Source: a virus
IMG/VR virus record: IMGVR_UViG_3300010391_000157
Coordinates: 1 to 26,365 of that record
Length of the DNA stretch: 26,365 nt
Reading direction: 5' to 3' (one strand)
Part shown: positions 15,768 to 22,392 of the stretch, piece after piece
Position numbering within the stretch: position 1 is the first letter of the stretch
Layout: every line of letters begins with the position of its first letter
Made by a program: the position numbers and the translations under genes
The notes under the pieces: model-generated
What the model was told of the DNA's origin: nothing
Database searches by the model: none
What the model saw: only the letters and a program-made list of their open reading frames with translations

Positions 15768-16118
15768 CTAGCGAATGGGGATGACCTTCGGTCGTGGTCG
15801 TCCCGCGGTTGTGACGGTCGCGACCGGGATGCTGGCGACCTTGACGCCGACGAGCTCGAGGAAAGCGGCGGCCTTCTCGTAGCTGTCGACGACCGCGACG
15901 TGGAAGCCGCGCTCGACGAGCTCGGCGCGCAAGTGCTCCTGGATCCGCCGGAGCGTCTCACCCGGCCTCTTGAACTCGACGAACGCACACTTACCTTCCT
16001 TCCCGAGCACGAGCCGGTCCGGCCACCCGCGCCGGCCGGCCGGCGTCATCTTGAGGCAGCGGAACCCGCTCGACTCCGCGAGCCCGACGAACCACCGCTC
16101 GATCTGTCTCTCCAGCAT
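15768..16118 (-). CDS. VRR-NUC domain nuclease
   Basis: 116 aa, with GGGAGGAATGTTACC before the ATG as a good ribosome binding site. The PD-(D/E)XK core is readable: GRRGWPDRLVL gives Pro33-Asp34, CAFVEFKRPG gives Glu48-x-Lys50, and RRIQEHLRAELVERGFHVAVVD supplies the conserved Gln60 and following helix-strand. VRR-NUC proteins are structure-selective endonucleases or Holliday-junction-type resolvases; in phages they sit beside or are fused to SNF2 helicases, as here. The last 15 residues (about 102-116) are outside the domain and lead to a possible +1 shift site joining it to the helicase. Function in replication or recombination is known for the family; the partner relation with the helicase is inferred from order and the open frame. 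Confidence 0.85.
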   Translation of the reverse strand: MLERQIERWFVGLAESSGFRCLKMTPAGRRGWPDRLVLGKEGKCAFVEFKRPGETLRRIQEHLRAELVERGFHVAVVDSYEKAAAFLELVGVKVASIPVATVTTAGRPRPKVIPIR

Positions 16119-16184
16119 GGTAACATTCCTCCCGTGGTCTCGAGCATTGCGCGGTCATGCGCCTCTCGATCTCCTCGCCGATGC

Positions 16185-16331
16185 TCACGTCCACACCACG
16201 TGGAGACGCCGCGCGTGCGGCCGCGCGTCTCTCACGACGGTCGCGCGCAATCGCGGCAAGTCGTAGCACGCCCAGGCCGCGACGCCGAGGTAGAAATACA
16301 CGGCGAACACCGCGACGACTCGCCTAACCAT
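16185..16331 (-). CDS. Small single-span membrane protein
   Basis: 48 aa. The ATG lies inside the end of the upstream gene (8-nt overlap, ATGGTTAG). After a basic start (MVRR) comes one hydrophobic segment of about 18 residues (VVAVFAVYFYLGVAAWAC), then a basic, Arg-rich cytoplasmic-type tail. The layout predicts an inner-membrane protein with the charged tail inside. No homology is recognised; possible roles in phage include lysis control or superinfection exclusion. Confidence 0.5.
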   Translation of the reverse strand: MVRRVVAVFAVYFYLGVAAWACYDLPRLRATVVRDARPHARRLHVVWT

Positions 16332-16548
16332 ACTTCAGCTCCGCGGCCATGTCGTCGAGGGCGACCTCGCCGAGGTCGCCCTGGAAGTCGTTCCACTCGA
16401 GCGCGCCGATCTGGTTTCTGACCACGCGCGCGTGACCGCGAACGTCCTCGTCCGTGAGCCGCACGACGAACGACTGCTGCCCGGAGTCGAACCTGACGCT
16501 CACGCGCACGCCGGGGTGCGCGAGCGCGAACCTGAAGGCGTCCATCAT
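16324..16548 (-). CDS. Hypothetical early protein, 74 aa
   Basis: The start is placed at ATG 16548, which overlaps the upstream TGA (ATGATG) and follows GGAGGTGAG; the longer frame is upstream gene sequence. The product begins MMDAFRFALAHPGVRVSVRF and ends acidic, with no Cys, membrane segment or known motif. It is coupled to both neighbours by overlap. Confidence 0.55.
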   Translation of the reverse strand: MMDAFRFALAHPGVRVSVRFDSGQQSFVVRLTDEDVRGHARVVRNQIGALEWNDFQGDLGEVALDDMAAELKYG

Positions 16549-16760
16549 CTCACCTCCGCCTTTGGTGAGCACGCTTTCGCACTCGCCGCGGTGCGTCGCT
16601 CCTTCGTCTCCACGTCCTTCTCCAACCACATGATCGCCGTCTCCATCTCAGTCAGCGCAATGTTCAACTCTCGCGAAGCGCGGCGGCCGTTGTCGCGCCC
16701 GTCGATCAGGGTGAGGCGGGCGACGCGCAAGTGGTCAAGAGCCAAGTACTCATACGTCAT
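16545..16760 (-). CDS. Small helical protein, possibly Acb2-like
   Basis: 71 aa, with a strong ribosome binding site (GGAGGTGAATC) before the ATG. The predicted fold is a helical hairpin: residues 1-25 and 28-55, with RELNIALTEMETAIMWLEKDV as the second helix. That helix follows the pattern of small phage hairpin proteins related to Acb2/Tad-type sponges, which typically read like R..aiA.t.lE.A.mWl.kA and bind cyclic nucleotide signals of CBASS or Thoeris defence. The match is only a pattern from memory, and the protein is shorter than Acb2, so treat it as a hypothesis. The tail (KERRTAASAKAC...) is probably disordered. The stop overlaps the next start. Confidence 0.4.
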   Translation of the reverse strand: MTYEYLALDHLRVARLTLIDGRDNGRRASRELNIALTEMETAIMWLEKDVETKERRTAASAKACSPKAEVR

Positions 16761-16772
16761 GATTCACCTCCA

Positions 16773-17480
16773 TCAGAACTTGCACGGCCCGCTCTTCTTC
16801 TTACTGTACGGGCACCACGTGCAGTGCATCCCGGGCGTCGGCGCGAAGCGCGCGTCGGCCAGCATCATGCGCGTTCGCCCGCGCCACGTCGACTCGAGCT
16901 GGGCGAAGTTTCGCTCGCGCTCGAACATCCCCACGTCGTCGAACCCGCCGACGATGGTGTCGTGATCGAGGAACCACAGCTCGGCGACGACCGTCGCGGC
17001 GTCGGGGTACATCGCGAACCCGGCGAGCGCGTAGAGCTCGAGCTGCGGCTCGTACCCCGATCGCATCTTGCCGGACTTGAAGTCGACCACAGTGAGCGCG
17101 CGACGCTTGAGGACGTGCGCGTCGGTCTTGACTCGCACCCAGCAGTCGGCGTCGAACCACCCGGTCGGCTCCAGCTTCTCGTTGAGCGCCCACTCCGCCT
17201 CCGGCTTCGCCTTCACCCTGCGCAGCGTCCGCAGCTCGGCGGCGAAGCCCTCGAGCTCGACCGGTACTTCCTTGATGGTCCCGGTAAGGAAGCGCTCGCA
17301 GAGCTGGTGGAGCTCCCCGCCGCGCTGCGCGGCCGGCCCCGACGGGTCGGGGAGCTTGTCGATGTGCTTGTGCTTGAACCGCTCCGGGCACGTCTCGTAG
17401 TCCGACCAGCGCGAGAACGACCACGCAGTCACGCGCTGCGTCTTCGCCGCGCCGGCCTTCGTGGTGCGCGCGCCCTTCAC
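16773..17480 (-). CDS. PD-(D/E)XK exonuclease, Cas4/RecB-like, with probable Fe-S Cys
   Basis: 235 aa from a GTG at 17480 that overlaps the upstream stop (GTGA); the longer frame is sequence of upstream genes. The domain starts with SFSRWSDYETCPERFKH (Cys31), then His58 in GGELHQLCE. The catalytic core follows: Asp120 in WVRVKTDAHV, Asp133-x-Lys135 in TVVDFKSGK, and Gln146-Tyr150 in QLELY. Cys220, Cys223 and Cys233 near the C-terminus, together with Cys31, have the layout of the 4Fe-4S cluster of Cas4/AddB-type nucleases. Phages use such enzymes for single-strand exonuclease steps in recombination or replication. It lies among replication genes near the polymerase. Polarity and partner are unknown. 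Confidence 0.8.
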   Translation of the reverse strand: MKGARTTKAGAAKTQRVTAWSFSRWSDYETCPERFKHKHIDKLPDPSGPAAQRGGELHQLCERFLTGTIKEVPVELEGFAAELRTLRRVKAKPEAEWALNEKLEPTGWFDADCWVRVKTDAHVLKRRALTVVDFKSGKMRSGYEPQLELYALAGFAMYPDAATVVAELWFLDHDTIVGGFDDVGMFERERNFAQLESTWRGRTRMMLADARFAPTPGMHCTWCPYSKKKSGPCKF

Positions 17481-17677
17481 GGCCGCACCGTGACCGTCGC
17501 CCGGCCGTCTGGTTCGATGCGTCCGTGATAGAATTGGAATTTGCGGTCGATGAACCCAGCGCACAGGCGGTGCTGGCCGACGCGCAGCTCGAAGAGGAAC
17601 GCGCGGTGCCAGAACAACAGCGCTGGGAAGTACGCGACCGTCACGCTGAACCGCGGCTTGAAGACGAACGACTTCAC
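17477..17677 (-). CDS. Hypothetical early protein, 66 aa
   Basis: The GTG at 17677 overlaps the previous stop (GTGA); a second GTG at 17683 is possible. The product is aromatic-rich (FVFKPRF, VAYFPALLFWHRAFLF) and probably a compact beta protein rather than a membrane segment, since Arg and His interrupt it. No motif is recognised. Its stop overlaps the nuclease start in the same GTGA way. Confidence 0.5.
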   Translation of the reverse strand: MKSFVFKPRFSVTVAYFPALLFWHRAFLFELRVGQHRLCAGFIDRKFQFYHGRIEPDGRATVTVRP

Positions 17678-17868
17678 GGCCACACCTGGCGCGCGCCGCG
17701 GTATCCGTCAGGCGCGTCGCGGCCGCCCCACTCCTCGCCGTCGAAGCGGAAGCCGCCATCAGCGTGGTGGTCGCACTCGACCACGTCTCCCTTCGCGGGC
17801 GACATCGGTGCCTTCTCCATCGCGCTCGCGCAGCAGCGATACACGCCGCCGAAGTTGAAGGTCGCCAT
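17674..17868 (-). CDS. Hypothetical early protein, 64 aa, Cys/His-containing
   Basis: The start is set at ATG 17868, which shares a base with the upstream TGA (TGATG); the longer frame is not coding. The sequence begins MATFNFGGVYRCC and has an ECDHHADGGFRFDGEEWGG segment. The Cys and His could bind a metal, but there is no standard spacing. It is acidic overall in the middle. No family is known to me. Confidence 0.5.
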   Translation of the reverse strand: MATFNFGGVYRCCASAMEKAPMSPAKGDVVECDHHADGGFRFDGEEWGGRDAPDGYRGARQVWP

Positions 17869-18050
17869 CACCGCTCTCCCGTCATGAGTCGCGCGAGGAT
17901 CTCGCAGGCGAGCCGAGGGTCGTTCTCGATGCGTGACTCCAGCTCCCAGCAGCGGTCGCACCGCCTCGTCCTGAGCACCGTCGTCGACAGGCCGCAGATC
18001 CCGCACGGGACCGTCGGCTGCGACGCGTAACTCTGTTGCGTGGATCTCAT
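17868..18050 (-). CDS. Small zinc-ribbon protein
   Basis: 60 aa. GGAGG precedes the ATG, and the gene begins 2 nt after the polymerase stop. CGIC (16-19) and CDRC (31-34) followed by WELESRIENDP match a small zinc-ribbon family I recognise from many phage early regions (C..C...T.....CdrCwE...R). Its role is unknown; nucleic-acid or protein binding is likely. Confidence 0.6.
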   Translation of the reverse strand: MRSTQQSYASQPTVPCGICGLSTTVLRTRRCDRCWELESRIENDPRLACEILARLMTGER

Positions 18051-18052
18051 CT

Positions 18053-19894
18053 TCAGTGTCCTCCTTCTTGCAGGGCGCCCCAGCTCTTCGCGCCGCGTGC
18101 GCCGCCCGTCAGCATTGCCACGTCGAACTTCACCGACTCCATCGCCTCGCGGAGGCGCCTATCTTCTTCTTTCGCCGCCTTCGTCGGGACGCAGACGAGG
18201 AGCTCGTCGTGGAGCGTGATCAGCATGCGCCCCTCGTGCGGCGCGCTGAAGTAGTTGAGCATCGCCTGCTTGGTGCAGTCGGCCGCGCTCCCCTGGACGA
18301 GCACGTTCAGCAGCTTGTAGTCGTACACGCGCAACCGGCCGTCGACGAACCGCGGGCGCTCGACGTGGTACTCTCGCCCGCCCCAGGTGTGGATCGGCTG
18401 CTTCTTGAACGCGCGCGACTTGAGCTCGTCGATCAGGCTCTTGAGACCCGGGAACGTCCCGAGGTAAGCGGACCTGATCGACTTCGCGGTGGCGACTTCG
18501 ACCTCGAGCATGATCGCCGTCTTCCCGATCCCCGCCCCGTATATGATTGCGAAGCCGAGGTTCTTGATCGGCTTGCGCGCGTAGCTCGTCCCGAGCTGGC
18601 GGTTGATCCGCTCCTGCGCGAGCGCGTGCATGTCGAGCCGCGGGTCATCGAGGTACGCGCGGAGGAGCACGCCGTCCTCGTAGTGCGCGAGGATGCGGAG
18701 CTCCTGCTGCGAGTAGTCGCGGTCGACGAGCGACCAGCCGCGCGGCGGCGCTACGTAGTTCCGCATGTACGGGAGCGTCCCGGCGAGGAGTCGCAGCGGC
18801 TTCGGCACGATCAGGTCTTTCTTCTCCGGGTTCTTCGGGATGTTCTGGAAGTTCGGCCGCGAGCTGAACCGGCCGGTGCGCGCGCCGCCCTGCTCGGCGC
18901 GGACCTGCTTCCACTCCGTGTAGATCAGCGGCGCCCCGGCGCGCTCCGCCATCTCGACCCACGGCCGGCCGAAGTTGCGGATGGCGTTCGCGAGCTTCCC
19001 GCGGTACGCGAGGACCTCGCGCACCGACTCGTCGGTCACCACTTCCATGAGCGCGTCGCGCGCCGTCGACCGCGCGCCCTTCGGCGTGAGGATCCACTCG
19101 GTCACGACGCCGGCGCGCTCCATCGCGTCGGCGAGCTGCGAGCCGGAGTCGACCTCGAGGCCGGGCGACTTGAGGCGGTGGCGGAGCCAGCGATCAGTCA
19201 CCGCGAGCCACTCGTCCCACTCCGCGAGGTCCGCGCGCAGGCGCTGCAGGTCGACCGGCACGCCGCCGCGCTCCATCTCGACGAGGTGAGGCATGAGCGC
19301 CATCTCGCGGTCGTACGCCGCGCGCATGCCGCGGTCGACGGTGACGCTCTTCCAGAGCCGGTCGTACACCGCGCGCGTGCGGTCCACGTCGCCGCGCGCG
19401 TACTCGCCGACGAGCTTCCCCGGCGCTTCGCAGATGTGCGCCGCCCAGTCCTTCCACTTCTTCGGCTTGCCCTTAGCAGCGGGCGAGTTCGTCATGACCC
19501 AGTCGCGGACGGCGTCACGCTCCGCCGGCGGCACGCCGAGCACGCGGTCGGAGTACGGCTTGAGGTGGAGGTCTGGAACGTGCGGGTCGTCGAGGAACGC
19601 GAGGATCATCGCGTCGTGCGCGCCGCGCGTCGGCCACTGGAGCCCGAGGTGCACCCGCGCTACCTCGAGGTCGAACTTCGCGTTCCAGCACAAGATCTGA
19701 TGGTCCTTCCACACCGCCTGGAGCAGCCGCGTCGCATCGACGCGCGTCGTGTTGTTCTCGGTCGGGTGACCCCACGCGTAGTACTTCGAGGCGCGCCAGC
19801 CGGGGAGGTGGACGGCTACGCCGACCGGCTTGGGCGGGTAGTCAGGTCGGCCAGCGATTGCCTCGGTCTCGAAGTCGATAGTCGCGACGTTCAT
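18053..19894 (-). CDS. Family A DNA polymerase with 3'-5' exonuclease
   Basis: 613 aa, lacking any 5'-nuclease domain, as usual for phage Pol A. The DEDDy exonuclease is complete: Asp7/Glu9 in TIDFETE, Asn71/Asp75 in WNAKFD, and Tyr165/Asp169 in YARGD. Polymerase motifs: motif A VDRDYSQQELR (Asp393, Glu399), motif B RKPIKNLGFAIIYG (Lys444, with Phe448 at the position of E. coli Phe762 and Tyr452 at Tyr766), and motif C LHDELLV (His562, Asp563, Glu564). Phe at the 762 position predicts ordinary discrimination against dideoxynucleotides. It is the replicative polymerase of the phage. The start overlaps the stop of a tiny membrane-peptide gene (ATGA). If the genome contains modified dCTP, this enzyme must accept it; nothing in the active site is obviously altered. 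Confidence 0.93.
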   Translation of the reverse strand: MNVATIDFETEAIAGRPDYPPKPVGVAVHLPGWRASKYYAWGHPTENNTTRVDATRLLQAVWKDHQILCWNAKFDLEVARVHLGLQWPTRGAHDAMILAFLDDPHVPDLHLKPYSDRVLGVPPAERDAVRDWVMTNSPAAKGKPKKWKDWAAHICEAPGKLVGEYARGDVDRTRAVYDRLWKSVTVDRGMRAAYDREMALMPHLVEMERGGVPVDLQRLRADLAEWDEWLAVTDRWLRHRLKSPGLEVDSGSQLADAMERAGVVTEWILTPKGARSTARDALMEVVTDESVREVLAYRGKLANAIRNFGRPWVEMAERAGAPLIYTEWKQVRAEQGGARTGRFSSRPNFQNIPKNPEKKDLIVPKPLRLLAGTLPYMRNYVAPPRGWSLVDRDYSQQELRILAHYEDGVLLRAYLDDPRLDMHALAQERINRQLGTSYARKPIKNLGFAIIYGAGIGKTAIMLEVEVATAKSIRSAYLGTFPGLKSLIDELKSRAFKKQPIHTWGGREYHVERPRFVDGRLRVYDYKLLNVLVQGSAADCTKQAMLNYFSAPHEGRMLITLHDELLVCVPTKAAKEEDRRLREAMESVKFDVAMLTGGARGAKSWGALQEGGH

Positions 19895-19974
19895 TCGTTA
19901 AACACCCAGTTGGTGACGAACCAGAGAGCGGCGATGGCAGTGAAGACTGCCAGGTCTGTCCACAGGTCGGTCAC
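19891..19974 (-). CDS. 27-aa membrane peptide
   Basis: A GTG start overlaps the stop of the preceding 23-aa gene (GTGA), and its own stop overlaps the polymerase ATG. After a short acidic start (MTDLWTD) the peptide is one hydrophobic segment (LAVFTAIAALWFVTNWVF) ending NE. The upstream extension of this frame is not coding. Translational coupling to the polymerase is likely. Confidence 0.45.
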   Translation of the reverse strand: MTDLWTDLAVFTAIAALWFVTNWVFNE

Positions 19975-20042
19975 CCGAGCACCGCCCACATCGCGGCGGT
20001 GGACAGTGCCCACATGACAACTAACCACAGGTCGGGCGTCAT
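19971..20042 (-). CDS. 23-aa membrane peptide
   Basis: The ATG overlaps the stop of the upstream gene (ATGA) and the TGA overlaps the GTG of the next gene. The peptide starts MTPDLWLVVMW and stays hydrophobic to the end. Its beginning resembles that of the following peptide (MT-D-L-W), so the two may be diverged duplicates. It is very short, so the call rests on the overlaps. Confidence 0.4.
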   Translation of the reverse strand: MTPDLWLVVMWALSTAAMWAVLG

Positions 20043-20203
20043 CGGACCCGCCTCCCGAAGCGCAAGTGCAAGAACGGCCACCGGTGGTCACCCCACGCGA
20101 GAAAGTTCAGACGACGCCGCGTGATGACGACGATGCGCGGCTTGAGCCACATCGCGTTCACGTCGCGCTGCAGGAACCAGAAGTGCGTCTCTTCATGTAT
20201 CAT
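20039..20203 (-). CDS. Hypothetical early protein, 54 aa, basic and aromatic
   Basis: The start is at ATG 20203 with GGAGGAACTCGA before it, overlapping the upstream stop (ATGA). It begins MIHEETHFWFLQRDVNAMW and ends strongly basic (LRFGRRVR). Several Trp and Phe residues with no membrane-length hydrophobic run suggest a small beta protein. No family is recognised. Confidence 0.5.
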   Translation of the reverse strand: MIHEETHFWFLQRDVNAMWLKPRIVVITRRRLNFLAWGDHRWPFLHLRFGRRVR

Positions 20204-20373
20204 TCGAGTTCCTCCACCTTCATGACCGTCGGCGCGACGCGCACCTTCTTCCCGGCGTGCTTGCAACCAGGCGTCACGCAGCACTGAACCCACGGGTCCC
20301 CGTTGCTGACGAACATCGTCGCCAAGCACGACGGGCAGACCAGCTCGGTCTTCACGAACGCTCCCGCGATCAT
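20200..20373 (-). CDS. Small zinc-ribbon protein
   Basis: 57 aa from ATG 20373, overlapping the upstream TGA. CPSC (12-15) and a second Cys set (QCCVTPGCKH) form a probable zinc ribbon; the tail is acidic (KVEELE). The strong purine tract GAGGAGGTGGAGG before the start serves as ribosome binding site within the previous gene. Confidence 0.55.
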   Translation of the reverse strand: MIAGAFVKTELVCPSCLATMFVSNGDPWVQCCVTPGCKHAGKKVRVAPTVMKVEELE

Positions 20374-20564
20374 CCCTCCACCTCCTCGGGCATCTTGTGC
20401 GCGTCGACCTTGTGCCCGTAGCTCGTCGCGACGACGAGCGCGTGCCCGTGGTTCAGTGCGTGGACGCGCACGGCGGGTCCGGCCCACTTGTTCCCGTTCT
20501 TGTCGCGGATGACGGTCGGCACGTCGAACGTACGCGCGCGTTGCGTGTAGTCGATTGCGTTCAT
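20370..20564 (-). CDS. Hypothetical early protein, 64 aa
   Basis: The start is at ATG 20564 after GGAGGGACC, overlapping the upstream stop (ATGA). The product starts MNAIDYTQRARTFDVPTVI and contains RDKNGNKWAGPAVRVHAL and HGHALVVATSYGHKVDAHK, looking like a small beta-barrel. No family is recognised. Confidence 0.5.
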   Translation of the reverse strand: MNAIDYTQRARTFDVPTVIRDKNGNKWAGPAVRVHALNHGHALVVATSYGHKVDAHKMPEEVEG

Positions 20565-20782
20565 GGTCCCTCCTGCAACTTTGCCCAGTCGACCTTCGAC
20601 TGGAGCCGCGACCGCCTCGTGTGGAGTCGCAGCATGATGTACGGCCTGCGCTTCCCCTCGCGCTCGACCGCCAGCGCGCGGCCGAGCGTCTCGAGGTCCC
20701 AGCCGCACAGGACCGCGTTTAGCGTCGACCAGTTGCGCAGGCTCTCGCGCAGCTGGTCGTCCGTCGGTCTCCGTCCGGCCAT
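20561..20782 (-). CDS. Conserved-type small phage protein, 73 aa
   Basis: It starts MAGRRPTDDQLRESLRNW, 5 nt after the stop of the ssDNA-binding-like gene. The core, DLETLGRALAVEREGKRRPYI followed by MLRLHTRRSRLQ, resembles small helical proteins repeatedly seen in phage early regions (l..ll..E..gkrR..i..RlH.R...l). Function is unknown. Its stop overlaps the next start. Confidence 0.5.
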   Translation of the reverse strand: MAGRRPTDDQLRESLRNWSTLNAVLCGWDLETLGRALAVEREGKRRPYIMLRLHTRRSRLQSKVDWAKLQEGP

Positions 20783-20787
20783 GGGCG

Positions 20788-21639
20788 CTAGAACTTCTTC
20801 TTCCCGGCGGCCGTCGGTCTGCTGCCGGCGGGCTCCGCGGCGGGCGCTGGCCTCGACGCTGACTTCTGTGCTGCCTTCACCGGCGCGCGCGCCGGCGCTT
20901 TCTTCTCGCTCTCATCGGGAGCGCGGAACGTCGGCGTGAGGAGCTCGTCGCCGAGCGCGGTGCGGAGCGCCTTCACGGCCGTGAGCTTGTCGACGCCGAG
21001 GAGCGGGTCCTCCGAGAGGTGCGGAGCGATGACGTACGCGCCGCCGGACGGCTGCATCTCGAGTTCGGTCACGACGCCCCACGGCGGCCTGCGGAGGACC
21101 GCCTTCAGCTTCTTGACGTAGCCGGCCCAGAACTTGAGGCTCGTCGGCGGGAGGTTGAGCTGGAACACCTCGCTGTCGCTCGTCACGTCGTTGAGGTTCA
21201 TCGCGGAGACGAGCGCGAGCTTGCGGCCGTTCTTGCACGCCTTCCCCTTCCCGTCGCCGGAGCCGAACGCGTTCGCCCAGCAGTCCGAGCATGTCAGGTT
21301 CTGCCTCGACGGCACGTCGTTTGTCGGCGCGAGCTTCTCCGGGTCGCGGTCGACCGCGTAGCAGACCGGCGTCGCCGGCTTGTCGGGGTTGAACTTCTCG
21401 GTGTAGTACGCGTTCACCGACACCGAGTCGAGGACGATCACGCGAATCGGCGACTCGAGCACCTCGCCCTTCGTGCTGAAGTGGCCGCCCTTGATCGAGA
21501 TGAAGTTCCCGCCGCCTGTCGTCCGCTCCGCCGCGACGGCGGCGTCGGCGTCGCGCGCGAGCTCCTCCTCCCACGTGGCGGGGAGCTGGTCGTTGTGCGG
21601 CACGAGCGCGGTCGACGCGCCATTACTCTTCTTTGCCAT
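20788..21639 (-). CDS. Probable single-stranded DNA-binding protein
   Basis: 283 aa from ATG 21639, with AAGGAGAAACACACT upstream; an earlier in-frame ATG at 21672 lacks such a site. After TWEEELARDADAA come FISIKGGHFSTKG and a strand IRVIVLDSVSVNAYYTEKF. Four Cys then follow (93, 117, 120, 135) in a PVCYAVD...LTCSDCWANAFGSG...KACKNGRK pattern, probably a zinc site. TSLKFWAGYVKKLK and VVTELEMQPS follow. This layout matches a widespread phage early protein usually taken as an ssDNA-binding or annealing-type protein, and it sits beside the polymerase cluster. The C-terminal 45 residues are Ala/Pro/Lys-rich and end GKKKF, not the acidic tip of bacterial SSB. Assignment is by family resemblance. 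Confidence 0.5.
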   Translation of the reverse strand: MAKKSNGASTALVPHNDQLPATWEEELARDADAAVAAERTTGGGNFISIKGGHFSTKGEVLESPIRVIVLDSVSVNAYYTEKFNPDKPATPVCYAVDRDPEKLAPTNDVPSRQNLTCSDCWANAFGSGDGKGKACKNGRKLALVSAMNLNDVTSDSEVFQLNLPPTSLKFWAGYVKKLKAVLRRPPWGVVTELEMQPSGGAYVIAPHLSEDPLLGVDKLTAVKALRTALGDELLTPTFRAPDESEKKAPARAPVKAAQKSASRPAPAAEPAGSRPTAAGKKKF

Positions 21640-21802
21640 AGTGTGTTTCTCCTTCTGATTTGTTGGTCCCACTTACCGGGCGCATGATCTGAAGCAAGCA
21701 GTTGCGGCACGTCGCGGCCGCGTGCCAGAGCTGGCGACGCGCCTCGTACAGCCAAATCGACCCGCAGCGCGGGCACTTGCTCTTGAACGTGAAGAGCTTC
21801 AT
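21623..21802 (-). CDS. Small zinc-ribbon protein
   Basis: 59 aa from ATG 21802, overlapping the previous stop (ATGA); the upstream extension of the frame belongs to the previous gene. CPRC (10-13) and CRNC (32-35) form a zinc ribbon with a central amphipathic helix (IWLYEARRQLWHAAAT). The 3' end overlaps the start of the ssDNA-binding-like gene by 17 nt, and that gene's ribosome binding site lies within it. Confidence 0.55.
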   Translation of the reverse strand: MKLFTFKSKCPRCGSIWLYEARRQLWHAAATCRNCLLQIMRPVSGTNKSEGETHYGKEE

Positions 21803-22182
21803 CGCTTCACCGCCGACAGCGCGAGCTCGACGGCGCGGAACACGCCGACGCCGGGCACTGTCTTCTTCTGCTCCCACCGCTCCCGAACGGCGGTCGACGA
21901 CAGCCGCCGCTGCAGCAGCTCGAACGCGCCGGTCTTCTTGATGTGCGCGACGAGCTTCTCGTAGTCCTCGAGCTGCGGGTACTCGCGGTGCGAGAGCGTC
22001 GCCTGGAGCTTTTTGCCGCGCGCGCTCTCGAGGCCGGCGTCTTTGAGCGCCGTCATCACCACTTGCTCGGTCTCGTCGATCAACTTCTTAACCTCGTCGA
22101 CCGCGCGCTCGGCTTTCGCTTTCTTCTCCCTCAGCGCGTGGAGCGTGTCAATCCACGTGCCGATGTTGTTGCGCTCTGCCAT
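21799..22182 (-). CDS. Conserved-type helical phage early protein, 127 aa
   Basis: GGAGTGTGAG precedes the ATG. Residues of about 10-55 form a charged coiled coil (DTLHALREKKAKAERAVDEV, then KKLIDETEQVV). SARGKKLQATLSHREYPQLE and DYEKLVAHIKKTGAFELLQR then lead to AVRERWEQKKTVPGVGVF. The combination of a coiled coil, a strand, and an LLQRR..s.aV.E..e....vPGv segment recurs in phage proteins of unknown function encoded near ssDNA-binding proteins. A Gam-like or SSB-associated role is possible but not shown. Confidence 0.6.
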   Translation of the reverse strand: MAERNNIGTWIDTLHALREKKAKAERAVDEVKKLIDETEQVVMTALKDAGLESARGKKLQATLSHREYPQLEDYEKLVAHIKKTGAFELLQRRLSSTAVRERWEQKKTVPGVGVFRAVELALSAVKR

Positions 22183-22183
22183 C

Positions 22184-22324
22184 TCACACTCCTCTCTTCG
22201 GCTTGTCGCGCGGGCGCCGGCGCTTCGCCTTCTGCTCCTCGGGGAGGAGCGTGAACGTGTCAGCGCGTATGCCGGCTTCGACGCGCCGACGCGCCTTGCG
22301 GTCTGGAAAGTTCATTCGCTTCAT
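22184..22324 (-). CDS. Small basic protein, 46 aa
   Basis: AAGGAGGTAACACG gives one of the best ribosome binding sites in the window. The product (MKRMNFPDRKARRR... ending RDKPKRGV) is strongly basic, with a short acidic centre (LLPEEQ). It is the first gene after the gap at 22325-22392 and so could be the first product of a transcript. Function is unknown. Confidence 0.5.
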   Translation of the reverse strand: MKRMNFPDRKARRRVEAGIRADTFTLLPEEQKAKRRRPRDKPKRGV

Positions 22325-22392
22325 CGTGTTACCTCCTTCGTATAACGCCGCGACCGGGTAGTGTACACCCGTCGTCTAAAAAAACTTCGTGC
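22325..22392 (-). promoter_or_regulatory. Possible transcription boundary: weak terminator and operator-like hairpin
   Basis: Reading on the - strand, the stop of the phosphoesterase gene lies in a small CTCAC-cag-GTGAG hairpin followed a few bases later by seven T. Then comes CGGGT-gtacact-ACCCG, containing GTGTACAC, and a TTATAC (-10-like) box before the next gene's AAGGAGG. No clear -35 is present. This is the only sizeable non-overlapping gap between 14.4 and 25.2 kb. Confidence 0.35.

Noticed and set aside
15991-16188. GTG-started frame between the small membrane protein and VRR-NUC
   Set aside because: The GTG overlaps the upstream stop, but most of the frame lies within VRR-NUC in another frame and loses coding character; VRR-NUC has its own good ribosome binding site.
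18056-20017. Long open frame on the + strand opposite the DNA polymerase
   Set aside because: It is an antisense by-product of GC-rich codon bias: Arg/Val/Asp-rich, no motif, and no ribosome binding site, opposite a polymerase with all catalytic motifs.
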